Shown here piece after piece: positions 15,556 to 21,233 of a stretch of 36,672 bases of DNA. The stretch lies in the IMG/VR virus record IMGVR_UViG_3300037245_000820, positions 1-36,672 of that record. One strand, given 5' to 3'. How positions within the stretch are numbered: the first letter of the stretch is position 1; each line of letters begins with the position of its first letter. A program made the position numbers and the translations under genes. The notes beneath the pieces were generated by a model, which was not told the DNA's origin, ran no database searches, and saw only the letters and a program-made list of their open reading frames with translations. The DNA comes from a virus.

Positions 15556-16161
15556 TTAGCACCATTGTGTAGCCATAGCTTGTGCAATACCTTTAAAGGT
15601 TTTAGAAGCTACTTTAGGGCATCTTGTTTTCTTATCATTTAATCCTGTGTAAGCGTTTTTACTTGTGCTACTTGGTAAATAAGTTCCCTTCTTCTCTACA
15701 ATATTTGTAGGTTCTAATTTTGGTAAACCTTTTAGCCATAATCTTGTTTTTTTACTAAATGGATGCCCGAAATGGTAAGGCTCTATTTCTTGTGTCCATT
15801 GTGGCATATCAAAAACTTTTAAAGAAACAGGGTTTTCTACCGCTATTTTATCACAATCAGCGTTTATAAACTGCATAAAAAACGCTTTTGCTTCCACTCC
15901 TTTTTGGTATCTAATTGGATCAATGTTTCCTGCTGTTGGGTATAATCTACAAGCACCTGCTTTACTTAAAAACGTACAAGGTGGAAAAGCAATTATCATA
16001 TCCCATTTTTCTTTTAATAGTTCTGTAACATCTTGTTGTAAATGCCATTCGGGGTGTCCTCCAGAGCATTCCATAATATCACAGCTAAAAGCATCGTGAC
16101 CTCTTAACCTTAATTCTATTGTTACTGTTTGGCTTTCTTCACAAGCTACTAATATTTTCAT
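15556..16161 (-). CDS. DNA cytosine methyltransferase-like protein
   Basis: 201 residues. FPPCTFLS (59-66) is the PPC catalytic-loop motif of C5-cytosine methyltransferases and VENPVS (108-113) corresponds to the ENV motif. CEESQTVTIELRLRGHDAFS at the start matches the cofactor-binding motif region. It is much shorter than the usual 300-400 residues and has no visible target-recognition domain, like other compact phage methylases. It could protect phage DNA from restriction or make a modified base. The ATG overlaps the stop of the upstream 51-residue gene (ATGA). Confidence 0.75.
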   Translation of the reverse strand: MKILVACEESQTVTIELRLRGHDAFSCDIMECSGGHPEWHLQQDVTELLKEKWDMIIAFPPCTFLSKAGACRLYPTAGNIDPIRYQKGVEAKAFFMQFINADCDKIAVENPVSLKVFDMPQWTQEIEPYHFGHPFSKKTRLWLKGLPKLEPTNIVEKKGTYLPSSTSKNAYTGLNDKKTRCPKVASKTFKGIAQAMATQWC

Positions 16162-16313
16162 AAGTATAGTATTTCATTTTTTAATTCAATTATATCTTTT
16201 GCCTTTTTATAGTGTCTATAAATATGTTTTTTATACATAAATCCAAACATAACTTTGTAATTAATCCATTTATTTAGACTTTCTTTTCCTTCTGTTTTTT
16301 CTGCAAGTTTCAT
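16158..16313 (-). CDS. Small basic protein coupled to the methyltransferase
   Basis: 51 residues read by hand (MKLAEKTEGKESLNKWINYK..., ending in a NEILYL tail). It is basic and aromatic (FMYKKHIYRHYKKAKD). Its TGA stop overlaps the ATG of the methyltransferase-like gene, which supports real translation. It might be an accessory or DNA-binding subunit of that enzyme, but this is inference from the coupling alone. Confidence 0.5.
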   Translation of the reverse strand: MKLAEKTEGKESLNKWINYKVMFGFMYKKHIYRHYKKAKDIIELKNEILYL

Positions 16314-16410
16314 TGTGTTTTTTAATATTTTTAGTTTGTTTAATATCTAATTGTTCAATATTTTCATTTAAACTTTCTTCTATTTCTTTTAGTTTTTCAT
16401 CGCTATACAT
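16270..16410 (-). CDS. Possible small protein overlapping the next gene
   Basis: 46 residues read by hand: MYSDEKLKEIEESLNENIEQ, then a very basic tail (CRKNRRKRKSK). Its last 44 bases overlap the following gene in another frame. The N-terminal acidic helix followed by a basic tail is plausible, but the tail may only reflect the overlapping frame. Low confidence. Confidence 0.3.
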   Translation of the reverse strand: MYSDEKLKEIEESLNENIEQLDIKQTKNIKKHNETCRKNRRKRKSK

Positions 16411-16478
16411 TTCGCTGTTTTAAATTTTCAATTTAATTTCCCTTTCTAAATTTCTAAAAGGCTTATTTTATCGTGTAC

Positions 16479-16594
16479 AGTTAGTATGCAATTTAGGTTT
16501 GACTTGCTTTTTTACGATACTTTAGTAATAATCAAAGGTTTGTAGTGTTTTTTACTACTTTGCTCGCATTCCTCCTAAAAAGCTACTAACTCCA
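16479..16594 (-). repeat. Possible cassette element E7 merging into a gene
   Basis: AGTTAGTAGC (coding strand, ending near 16592) and the opposite-facing AGTTAGTATGC near 16479 lie about 110 bases apart, the same spacing as the intact elements. The outer end lies inside the last codons of the upstream gene (GGA GTT AGT AGC, then TTTTTAGGAGGAATG), which match E5's start GGAGTTGGTTGTGGGC and GGAGGGAATG. Confidence 0.45.
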
Positions 16595-16761
16595 AATAAC
16601 TTTGATTGCTCAGTGTGGTAATCATTTATAAGTTCAATAATATCTCGTGTTTTAAACTCCCACCAATCCATTTCTTCCATCCAAAGTTGGTCTTTTAAAT
16701 CAATGTCATATCCTTTTGTATTAAGCCACTCGCCTATTTTATTTAATTCTTTATCTGTCAT
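16555..16761 (-). CDS. Shortened mosaic small protein (QSKLFGV seam)
   Basis: 68 residues. The N-terminal module (GEWLNTKGYDIDLKDQLW to MEEMDWWEF) and helix DIIELINDYHTE lead into QSKLFGVSSFLGGMRAK. QSKLFGV is shared with the 94-residue protein near 18.5 kb, with 23 identical DNA bases. There the protein continues with a further 45-residue module that is missing here. The final codons look like element sequence, so this gene was probably cut short by recombination at the seam. Confidence 0.55.
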   Translation of the reverse strand: MTDKELNKIGEWLNTKGYDIDLKDQLWMEEMDWWEFKTRDIIELINDYHTEQSKLFGVSSFLGGMRAK

Positions 16762-16790
16762 CTTTTTTGTTTTTAATTCGCAAACAAGGT

Positions 16791-16819
16791 TATTCGTGTT
16801 AGTTGTTAAGTAATTAAAT
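16791..16819 (-). repeat. Short solo cassette boundary S3
   Basis: Coding-strand ATTTAATTACTTAACAACTA followed by ACACGAATAA, close to S1 and S4. Here the upstream stop codon lies a few bases before it rather than inside. Confidence 0.6.
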
Positions 16820-16825
16820 GTTTTA

Positions 16826-17113
16826 TTAATTGCCTGGTTTTTGTTTTCGGTAACTTTTGTTCATTTCCTTAACTATTTCTGTTTTATTAATGTATGCTTT
16901 TCCTATCCTATAAAAAGACATATTTTCAAATTCATCGAAATCTGTTTTGTATTTTTCATTTAACTGCTCACAACTAGAGCGTATAACAAAATTTTCACCA
17001 TATTCTTCAATATCGTTAGCTAGTAAAACAACCATAGCGTCATAACTAAGTCCTTTTCTAATTCCCTTCATAAATTCATCTATTCTATTTTCAATATCTT
17101 TTCTTGTTTTCAT
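16826..17113 (-). CDS. Mosaic small protein with SCEQL seam
   Basis: 95 residues. N-terminal helical module (RKDIENRIDEFMKGIRKGL, then SYDAMVVLLANDIEEYGENF), seam RSSCEQLNEKYKTDF (about 46-60), then a C-terminal module with FYRIGKAYINKTEIVKEMNK. Third carrier of the 18-base seam TTTAACTGCTCACAACTA. The C-terminal module is unlike those of the other two carriers. Function unknown. Confidence 0.6.
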   Translation of the reverse strand: MKTRKDIENRIDEFMKGIRKGLSYDAMVVLLANDIEEYGENFVIRSSCEQLNEKYKTDFDEFENMSFYRIGKAYINKTEIVKEMNKSYRKQKPGN

Positions 17114-17184
17114 ATTTATTTATTTTAGTGTTAAATTCTTAAAAATCTTGCCATACTCACAGGTAGTTGCAGGTAATATGCCAC

Positions 17185-17472
17185 TTAGTAAAAGTCGTTT
17201 ATTAGCCAACGATAACAAGTTCTAAACCCTATAATAAAATTTATTTTTTTTTCACATTCTTTAACATCTCCAAATATTACATCAACTAGTCTGTAAACCT
17301 CAATATCACTTTCTTTTTTATTTGGCAAACTTCCAGCAACTCCAAATAAAAGTGATTTAACAACTATTACATCAGTAATATCATTAAACAACTCTCCATC
17401 TATAAGATCAAGGTTATATCCTTTTTCTTTTAATTCATCGTAAATAATTTCTTTAACTTCTTCTTTAGTCAT
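17185..17472 (-). CDS. Mosaic small protein with LLFGV seam
   Basis: 95 residues. N-terminal module TKEEVKEIIYDELKEKGYNL, then a DGELFNDITDVIVV stretch, seam VKSLLFGVAGSLPNKKE (about 54-70), C-terminal module ending in FRTCYRWLINDFY. The end closely resembles FEKCYRWIRDKEK of the 94-residue protein near 18.5 kb, so the C-terminal modules are related while the N-terminal ones are not. The aromatic CYRW box may be a binding surface. Role unknown. Confidence 0.6.
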   Translation of the reverse strand: MTKEEVKEIIYDELKEKGYNLDLIDGELFNDITDVIVVKSLLFGVAGSLPNKKESDIEVYRLVDVIFGDVKECEKKINFIIGFRTCYRWLINDFY

Positions 17473-17515
17473 AATACTTGTTTTTGTATTTAATTAAATC
17501 TCTTTTATTCGTGTT

Positions 17516-17628
17516 AGTTGGTAGTGATATTTGTGTATTAATCTTAAAACCAACCAAAATTATTCTATTCCTTTGTTATTCTTATACTTGCTGTTTACCA
17601 TTCATTGTCTCAAAAACCTCAACCAACT
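17516..17628 (-). repeat. Cassette element E9 (113 bp), close twin of E10
   Basis: About 93% identical by eye to 18705-18816 over its whole length, unlike other members, which match mainly at their ends. Ends AGTTGGTTGAGG and ATCACTACCAACT pair. Contains CCAACCAAAATTATTC; on the coding strand this reads TAATTTTG, a -7-like TAnnTTTG box. Any plus-strand reading frame here is not considered a gene. Confidence 0.8.
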
Positions 17629-17644
17629 ATGCGCAGCCGTTATT

Positions 17645-17839
17645 TTATCCATCTACAACGGTTAAAACCCAATTATCATTAATATGAGTATTTCCTACAC
17701 AATCAAACCAATCTTTTTTATCATTCAGGTTAACCACTCTAACCATATTTTTTTTATCAGCTTCTTTTATAACATATAATTCATCATCTTCAATAAATCT
17801 TAATTTTGTGTTTTTAGGTAATTGATTCCATTTAGCCAT
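17645..17839 (-). CDS. Small hypothetical beta-rich protein
   Basis: 64 residues: MAKWNQLPKNTKLRFIEDDE, then alternating strands with VRVVNLNDKKDWFDCVG and a final NDNWVLTVVDG. The pattern suggests a small SH3-like barrel, but no family is recognised. It directly follows a 56-residue gene by four bases and ends 17 bases before element E9. Confidence 0.5.
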   Translation of the reverse strand: MAKWNQLPKNTKLRFIEDDELYVIKEADKKNMVRVVNLNDKKDWFDCVGNTHINDNWVLTVVDG

Positions 17840-17843
17840 TTTA

Positions 17844-18014
17844 TTAAAATTTTATTTGTTTAACTGTTTTAATATCGCACTCAACCCATTTTGGGAATGT
17901 TTCTCTATGTTTTAAAAATATTCTAAACCCTCCAGTCTTATTTCCTTGTAAAATAGAATCACTCTCAATCCATTTCTGAGTTAAGAGTGTTTTTCCTTTA
18001 AATAATATATTCAT
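17844..18014 (-). CDS. Small hypothetical protein, 56 residues
   Basis: Read by hand: MNILFKGKTLLTQKWIESDS, then a strand-rich stretch containing KTGGFRIFLKHRETFPKWVE and a basic end. Glycine turns between strands suggest a compact beta fold. Tight spacing to the genes on both sides (a few bases) supports translation as part of a three-gene unit with the 63-residue and 64-residue genes. Confidence 0.55.
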   Translation of the reverse strand: MNILFKGKTLLTQKWIESDSILQGNKTGGFRIFLKHRETFPKWVECDIKTVKQIKF

Positions 18015-18015
18015 A

Positions 18016-18207
18016 CTATAAATTTTTTATTGTTTCAATTAAATTTTCAGTTTCATTTATTTCATTAACTAAATCTTCTTTAAGGTTTGTAAATTCTTTA
18101 GTTTCCCAAACTTTAATATCTGATTGGTTTAAACATTCGTTTGTGTAATTTAATTGACCTTTTAAAGATTCTAAGTTTTCGATTTGTATTTTTAATTGAG
18201 TTGTCAT
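18016..18207 (-). CDS. Small coiled-coil protein
   Basis: 63 residues starting MTTQLKIQIENLESLKGQLN, nearly all helical with heptad Leu/Ile spacing, ending ETENLIETIKNL. A longer reading from 18234 is possible, but the promoter -7 box at 18232-18239 lies over that ATG, so the ATG at 18207 is the better start. Likely a small coiled-coil partner or adaptor protein. No specific function visible. Confidence 0.6.
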   Translation of the reverse strand: MTTQLKIQIENLESLKGQLNYTNECLNQSDIKVWETKEFTNLKEDLVNEINETENLIETIKNL

Positions 18208-18231
18208 AATATCTTTGTTTTTAATTATACT

Positions 18232-18262
18232 CAAATATACAACGCTTTTTCAATGTACACAA
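18232..18262 (-). promoter_or_regulatory. Bacteroidota-type promoter
   Basis: Minus strand: TTG, 20 bases, then TATATTTG, matching the -33/-7 layout. The GTTGTATATTTG core is identical to the early promoter at 27466. It gives a leader of about 18 bases before the ATG at 18207. Confidence 0.65.
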
Positions 18263-18339
18263 GTATAAACAAATAAACTTACGAAAACTTTACGAAACTT
18301 ATTTAAAAACAATTCGCCAACGCTCAAACAACGGTTGCA

Positions 18340-18363
18340 CGGTAAAGTTGGTATTCATTACCG
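18340..18363 (-). terminator. Small hairpin after the 94-residue gene
   Basis: CGGTAA (18340-18345) pairs with TTACCG (18358-18363); the loop contains AGTTGGT, the cassette boundary word. It lies two bases past the stop codon. No U run follows on the coding strand, so termination is uncertain. It may be a remnant cassette boundary. Confidence 0.35.
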
Positions 18364-18365
18364 TT

Positions 18366-18650
18366 TTATTTTTCTTTGTCTCTTATCCAACGATAACATT
18401 TTTCAAAACCTTTATTAATAGCATTCCAACTTAATACATCTGTATTGTGAGAATATTTATCAGCCTCTTTTCTAGATTCGATAATCATTTCTTTTTCTGT
18501 CGGTAACGTAATGCCAACTCCAAATAACTTTGATTGCTTTTTAAGTTGTTGTTTATAATGGTCTTGTATATCTGTTAGCAATTCTTTATAATCACTTTTC
18601 ATATACAAACAACCGTGTTTTTTTAAAATATTTATTATCTCTTTATCCAT
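18366..18650 (-). CDS. Mosaic small protein, full-length QSKLFGV type
   Basis: 94 residues. N-terminal module DKEIINILKKHGCLYMKSDY then a YKELLTDIQDHYKQQLKK helix, seam QSKLFGVGITLPTEKE (about 40-55), C-terminal module with a DVLSWNAINKGFEKCYRWIR box. It shares a 23-base DNA seam with the truncated gene near 16.6 kb and its C-terminal box with the gene near 17.3 kb, so it links both groups. Function unknown; the family appears modular. Confidence 0.6.
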   Translation of the reverse strand: MDKEIINILKKHGCLYMKSDYKELLTDIQDHYKQQLKKQSKLFGVGITLPTEKEMIIESRKEADKYSHNTDVLSWNAINKGFEKCYRWIRDKEK

Positions 18651-18704
18651 CTTTATTTATTTAATATGTTAATATTCCTATTCGCAACCAATGTTATTGT
18701 GTAC

Positions 18705-18816
18705 AGTTGGTAGTGATATTTGTGTATTAATCTTAAAACCAACCAAAATTATTCTATTCCTTTGTTTTTCTTGTACTTGTAATTTACCATTCATTGCCTC
18801 AAAAACCTCAACCAAA
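18705..18816 (-). repeat. Cassette element E10 (112 bp), close twin of E9
   Basis: Near-copy of E9 with about eight base changes by eye. One outer end has drifted (ACCAAATCC in place of ACCAACT), weakening the terminal helix. It is followed by CCAAATAAC, which echoes the LFGV seam sequence of nearby genes. Confidence 0.8.
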
Positions 18817-18828
18817 TCCAAATAACCG

Positions 18829-19011
18829 TTAAAAAATATCCCATAAAGCTAATTTGTATGCTTTAAAACAGTCACTAAATGAAACTTCTTTATTGTATTT
18901 CTTCCAAAGCCAATGAATAGCTACATCGCTTGTGACACTTAATACACCATTTACATCAACCCACATTTCATTTAATTCTTTTGCCATTTTCTTAATTGAT
19001 ACAGTTTTCAT
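18829..19011 (-). CDS. Small hypothetical protein
   Basis: 60 residues: MKTVSIKKMAKELNEMWVDV, VLSVTSDVAIHWLWKKYNKE and a FSDCFKAYKLALWDIF end rich in aromatics. The C-terminal helix with C-x-x-A-Y resembles the CYRW box of the mosaic proteins, so it may be a distant relative. The gene lies between E10 and S4. Confidence 0.5.
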   Translation of the reverse strand: MKTVSIKKMAKELNEMWVDVNGVLSVTSDVAIHWLWKKYNKEVSFSDCFKAYKLALWDIF

Positions 19012-19050
19012 TTTTATATATTTTTAGATTAATAATACTCAAGTAATTTT

Positions 19051-19076
19051 ATTGTGTCAGTTGCAAGTAATTAAAG
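19051..19076 (-). repeat. Short solo cassette boundary S4
   Basis: Coding-strand CTTTAATTACTTGCAACTGA followed by CACAATAA. The upstream gene's TAA lies inside. It is the rightmost clear member of the family. Confidence 0.6.
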
Positions 19077-19265
19077 TCGTCTTACATAGTTTCTTAAATT
19101 TCTACAATGTTCAATGTGCATTTTAGATAGTCTATCTTCTTCAAGTTCATATCTAACTAATAGTAAACCTTCTTTTTCTATTTCATCTATCGCTAATAAT
19201 ACACATCTTTTAGCTGGCTCAATGGTCATTCCTATTTTCAAATAACTGTTAACTAATTCTTCCAT
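19071..19265 (-). CDS. Small hypothetical helical protein
   Basis: 64 residues starting MEELVNSYLKIGMTIEPAKR, then AIDEIEKEG and a charged helix with HIEHCRNLRNYVRRL. An in-frame ATG further upstream would overlap another small gene, so the internal ATG is preferred. Its predicted helices and basic end could contact nucleic acid, without direct evidence. Stop codon inside S4. Confidence 0.5.
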   Translation of the reverse strand: MEELVNSYLKIGMTIEPAKRCVLLAIDEIEKEGLLLVRYELEEDRLSKMHIEHCRNLRNYVRRL

Positions 19266-19284
19266 TTTATAAATTTTTGTATTA

Positions 19285-19395
19285 TTAATCCGTTTCCTGT
19301 AAATAGCCACCTCCCCAATCATTAAAGCTGTCTATTTCTCTAAACGCTCTAGATTTCTTCAAATCCTCTTTAAAATCTTCTATTGTAAAATCCAT
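19285..19395 (-). CDS. Micro-protein, 36 residues
   Basis: Read by hand: MDFTIEDFKEDLKKSRAFRE, then a short Trp/Gly-rich end. Acidic helix followed by a glycine turn. It fits neatly between neighbours without overlap if the next gene starts at 19265. Moderate to low confidence because of its size. Confidence 0.4.
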   Translation of the reverse strand: MDFTIEDFKEDLKKSRAFREIDSFNDWGGGYLQETD

Positions 19396-19419
19396 AATAA
19401 TTATTTTGTTTTTTTAAAA

Positions 19420-19521
19420 TTATAATGTATCTCTAAAATTTTTATGGTTGGAGCGTACTTTCCAAATTAATAATGCAATTGCTATTACAATTACTACAAT
19501 TATTATTAATACCGTTTTCAT
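19420..19521 (-). CDS. Single-span membrane micro-protein A
   Basis: 33 residues read by hand: MKTVLIIIVVIVIAIALLIW then a basic tail. One membrane helix at the very N-terminus, basic cytoplasmic end. It is a sequence relative of the adjacent 33-residue protein: same length, same MKTV start. Possible regulator of a host membrane protein, or toxin-like; no direct evidence. Confidence 0.5.
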   Translation of the reverse strand: MKTVLIIIVVIVIAIALLIWKVRSNHKNFRDTL

Positions 19522-19524
19522 AAT

Positions 19525-19626
19525 CTAAGCGTTAAAAAAGTTTATAATTTCACTAATCAAGTATCCTATTACTACTACTAAGGCTACCACTATCACTATC
19601 ACTACTACAATAATTACTGTTTTCAT
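19525..19626 (-). CDS. Single-span membrane micro-protein B
   Basis: 33 residues read by hand: MKTVIIVVVIVIVVALVVVI then a short amphipathic end. Three bases separate it from its sister gene, suggesting a tandem duplication. The DNA is a run of ACT/ATC repeats, so low-complexity slippage could have shaped it. A -7-like TACATTTG box lies about 36 bases upstream. Confidence 0.5.
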   Translation of the reverse strand: MKTVIIVVVIVIVVALVVVIGYLISEIINFFNA

Positions 19627-19661
19627 CTTTTTATATTTAATTGTTAATATTTTAATTTATT

Positions 19662-19669
19662 CAAATGTA
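19662..19669 (-). promoter_or_regulatory. Possible -7 box upstream of the membrane micro-proteins
   Basis: Minus-strand TACATTTG matches TAnnTTTG. No TTG is found 17-23 bases upstream, so this is a half promoter at best. Confidence 0.3.
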
Positions 19670-19699
19670 CACCTTTTATTTTAATAAATAACTATTATT

Positions 19700-20215
19700 T
19701 TAATTTATTTTATTTAATGCTTTTTGATATTCTAAATGAGCTTCATACTCTGTATCAAATGATCCTAAGTGATTTTCTTTACCATCAATATAAATTCTCG
19801 CTCTCCATTTTTTACAGCTTCGACTAATAGAAACACCTAAGTATTTACTTGAGCCACCTTTTTTATCTTTAGATGCGTTTTTTCTTTGCGTTGTTAATTG
19901 TAGATTTTCAACCCTGTTATCTGTTTTAATATTATTTATGTGATCTACAACTATTTTCATACCGCTAGGTATATGGTTTAAAAATGTTATAGCTACAAGT
20001 TTATGTATATCCCAAGCTCTTTTACCACCATCTTTATATAAATAAATAGAATAGTAACCCCTACCATTTACATATAATGTACGTATTCTTTCACTAACTG
20101 TAAAAGTTTTTGTTTGCTTATGTTTAACTACTCTTTTTAAACTTTTTAATCTACCTAAATTACTGATTTGATAAAAACCCTCGTAACCTGGAATATCTTT
20201 AAATTCTTCTTTCAT
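19700..20215 (-). CDS. HNH homing endonuclease with NUMOD4 and AP2-like domains
   Basis: 171 residues: NUMOD4 start (FKDIPGYEGFYQISNLGRLK, about 5-24), HNH core with DIHKLVA (69-75), VDHINNIKTDN (90-100) and RVENLQL (101-107), and an AP2-like DNA-binding end (SKYLGVSISRSCKKWRARIY, about 123-142, and HLGSFDTEYEAHLEY). All catalytic His and Asn residues are present, so it is probably active. Free-standing genes of this type spread by cutting related genomes lacking them. It sits between the replication operon and the small-gene array. Confidence 0.92.
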   Translation of the reverse strand: MKEEFKDIPGYEGFYQISNLGRLKSLKRVVKHKQTKTFTVSERIRTLYVNGRGYYSIYLYKDGGKRAWDIHKLVAITFLNHIPSGMKIVVDHINNIKTDNRVENLQLTTQRKNASKDKKGGSSKYLGVSISRSCKKWRARIYIDGKENHLGSFDTEYEAHLEYQKALNKIN

Positions 20216-20230
20216 AATATATTTTTAATG

Positions 20231-21028
20231 TTAATAATCTAAATAATCTATTACTGGTAATCCGTTTTCATTTAGTGTAAATGAGAAATCTTCTATTTTG
20301 AAACCCCGACAGAAAGGGAATGATACTTTGGTTATATCTCCTTCTCTTTGTAATTCTGTTATTGTTTCACCCTTCTTCATTATTGCGCTTCCCAAGTGCC
20401 CGCTAGCCTTCGATGATCCATAATTAGAATGTATTACAACAACAATATGTATCTTTAACTCACTAGTCCACTTCATTAACTTTTGTATAATCTCATTCGA
20501 CTCAGCTAAACTATTAACATCAGATATTAAATCAGCTATACCATCAATAAAAACAATTCCAGTTTTACCTTTATACTTGTTATAAATACAATACTCTATA
20601 AACTCAACTCTATCTATTGGGTCTAATTCTCTTAACATAAAAGGTATGTAATTTTCGTAATGATTTCCTACAATTTGGTCCACTCTTTTTGCACCCATTT
20701 GACTATGCCATTCCCCTTGCTCAGTATCAAAATCTAATATCATTAAATCACCATCTCTATGCGTTTTAAAATTAGGTGCATAAGCGTTTGAATTACCACC
20801 AATATAAGCGGCTATTAGTAAAGATTTATAATAAGATTTACCCGCTTTAGAACCACCAACCAGCGCTGAAAAGTTTCCATAAGTACCAAAAGGTATTGGA
20901 TATGTATTTTGCCCTAATGTAGCCTCACCAATCGACAAAGCTACTGGGGGGTAATCTATTTTTTTAAGCCTATCTATTTTAAGACTTGCGTGTCTTTTTA
21001 TTAATATTTTCCTATCTTCATCTAACAT
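20231..21028 (-). CDS. RecA-fold replication ATPase (RepA/AAA_25-like)
   Basis: 265 residues. Walker A GGSKAGKS (58-65), a DFDTEQG acidic motif (99-105), Walker B GIVFIDGIAD (157-166) and VVVIHSN (196-202) in the order of hexameric RepA/DnaB-type helicases and related ATPases. It lacks the N-terminal primase-interaction domain of DnaB, and its size fits phage RepA-like or helicase-loader ATPases. With DUF6291 upstream it probably opens the origin or loads the host helicase. Last gene of a tight operon; the HNH endonuclease follows after 15 bases. Confidence 0.8.
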   Translation of the reverse strand: MLDEDRKILIKRHASLKIDRLKKIDYPPVALSIGEATLGQNTYPIPFGTYGNFSALVGGSKAGKSYYKSLLIAAYIGGNSNAYAPNFKTHRDGDLMILDFDTEQGEWHSQMGAKRVDQIVGNHYENYIPFMLRELDPIDRVEFIEYCIYNKYKGKTGIVFIDGIADLISDVNSLAESNEIIQKLMKWTSELKIHIVVVIHSNYGSSKASGHLGSAIMKKGETITELQREGDITKVSFPFCRGFKIEDFSFTLNENGLPVIDYLDY

Positions 21029-21040
21029 ATTTCTTTAATT

Positions 21041-21229
21041 TTAAGCATACCATTTATTAATAGATTCAAACTCATAAACAACATCTTCAAACCCTAATCC
21101 TTTTAATAATTCACACAAAGCATCATCACCTTCAATGTGTGCATTTTCATTATCCCAATTCTTTTGAGCTTCTTTTAATCTTGTTTTAGTAGCTTCCACT
21201 AATTCTAATTGTTTCTTTGTTAATTCCAT
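21041..21229 (-). CDS. Small acidic protein in the replication operon
   Basis: 62 residues: LTKKQLELVEATKTRLKEAQ helix, then ALCELLKGLGFEDVVYEFES and KWYA. Mostly helical and acidic. Lies 4 bases from the upstream gene and 12 from the ATPase gene, so it is likely co-translated. Could be a partner of the ATPase; no family recognised. Confidence 0.55.
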   Translation of the reverse strand: MELTKKQLELVEATKTRLKEAQKNWDNENAHIEGDDALCELLKGLGFEDVVYEFESINKWYA

Positions 21230-21233
21230 AATT

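Noticed and set aside
17478-17687. Plus-strand open frame across element E9
   Set aside because: It spans a non-coding element and runs against all neighbours. The twin element E10 does not preserve the frame.
12817-19076. CRISPR array
   Set aside because: Repeats are long, imperfect, irregularly spaced and separated by genes rather than spacers; no cas genes are present.
12817-19076. True integron attC array
   Set aside because: Gene plus hairpin layout is similar, but the ends do not fit the RYYYAAC/GTTRRRY core in the right order and no integron integrase is present. Kept only as an analogy.
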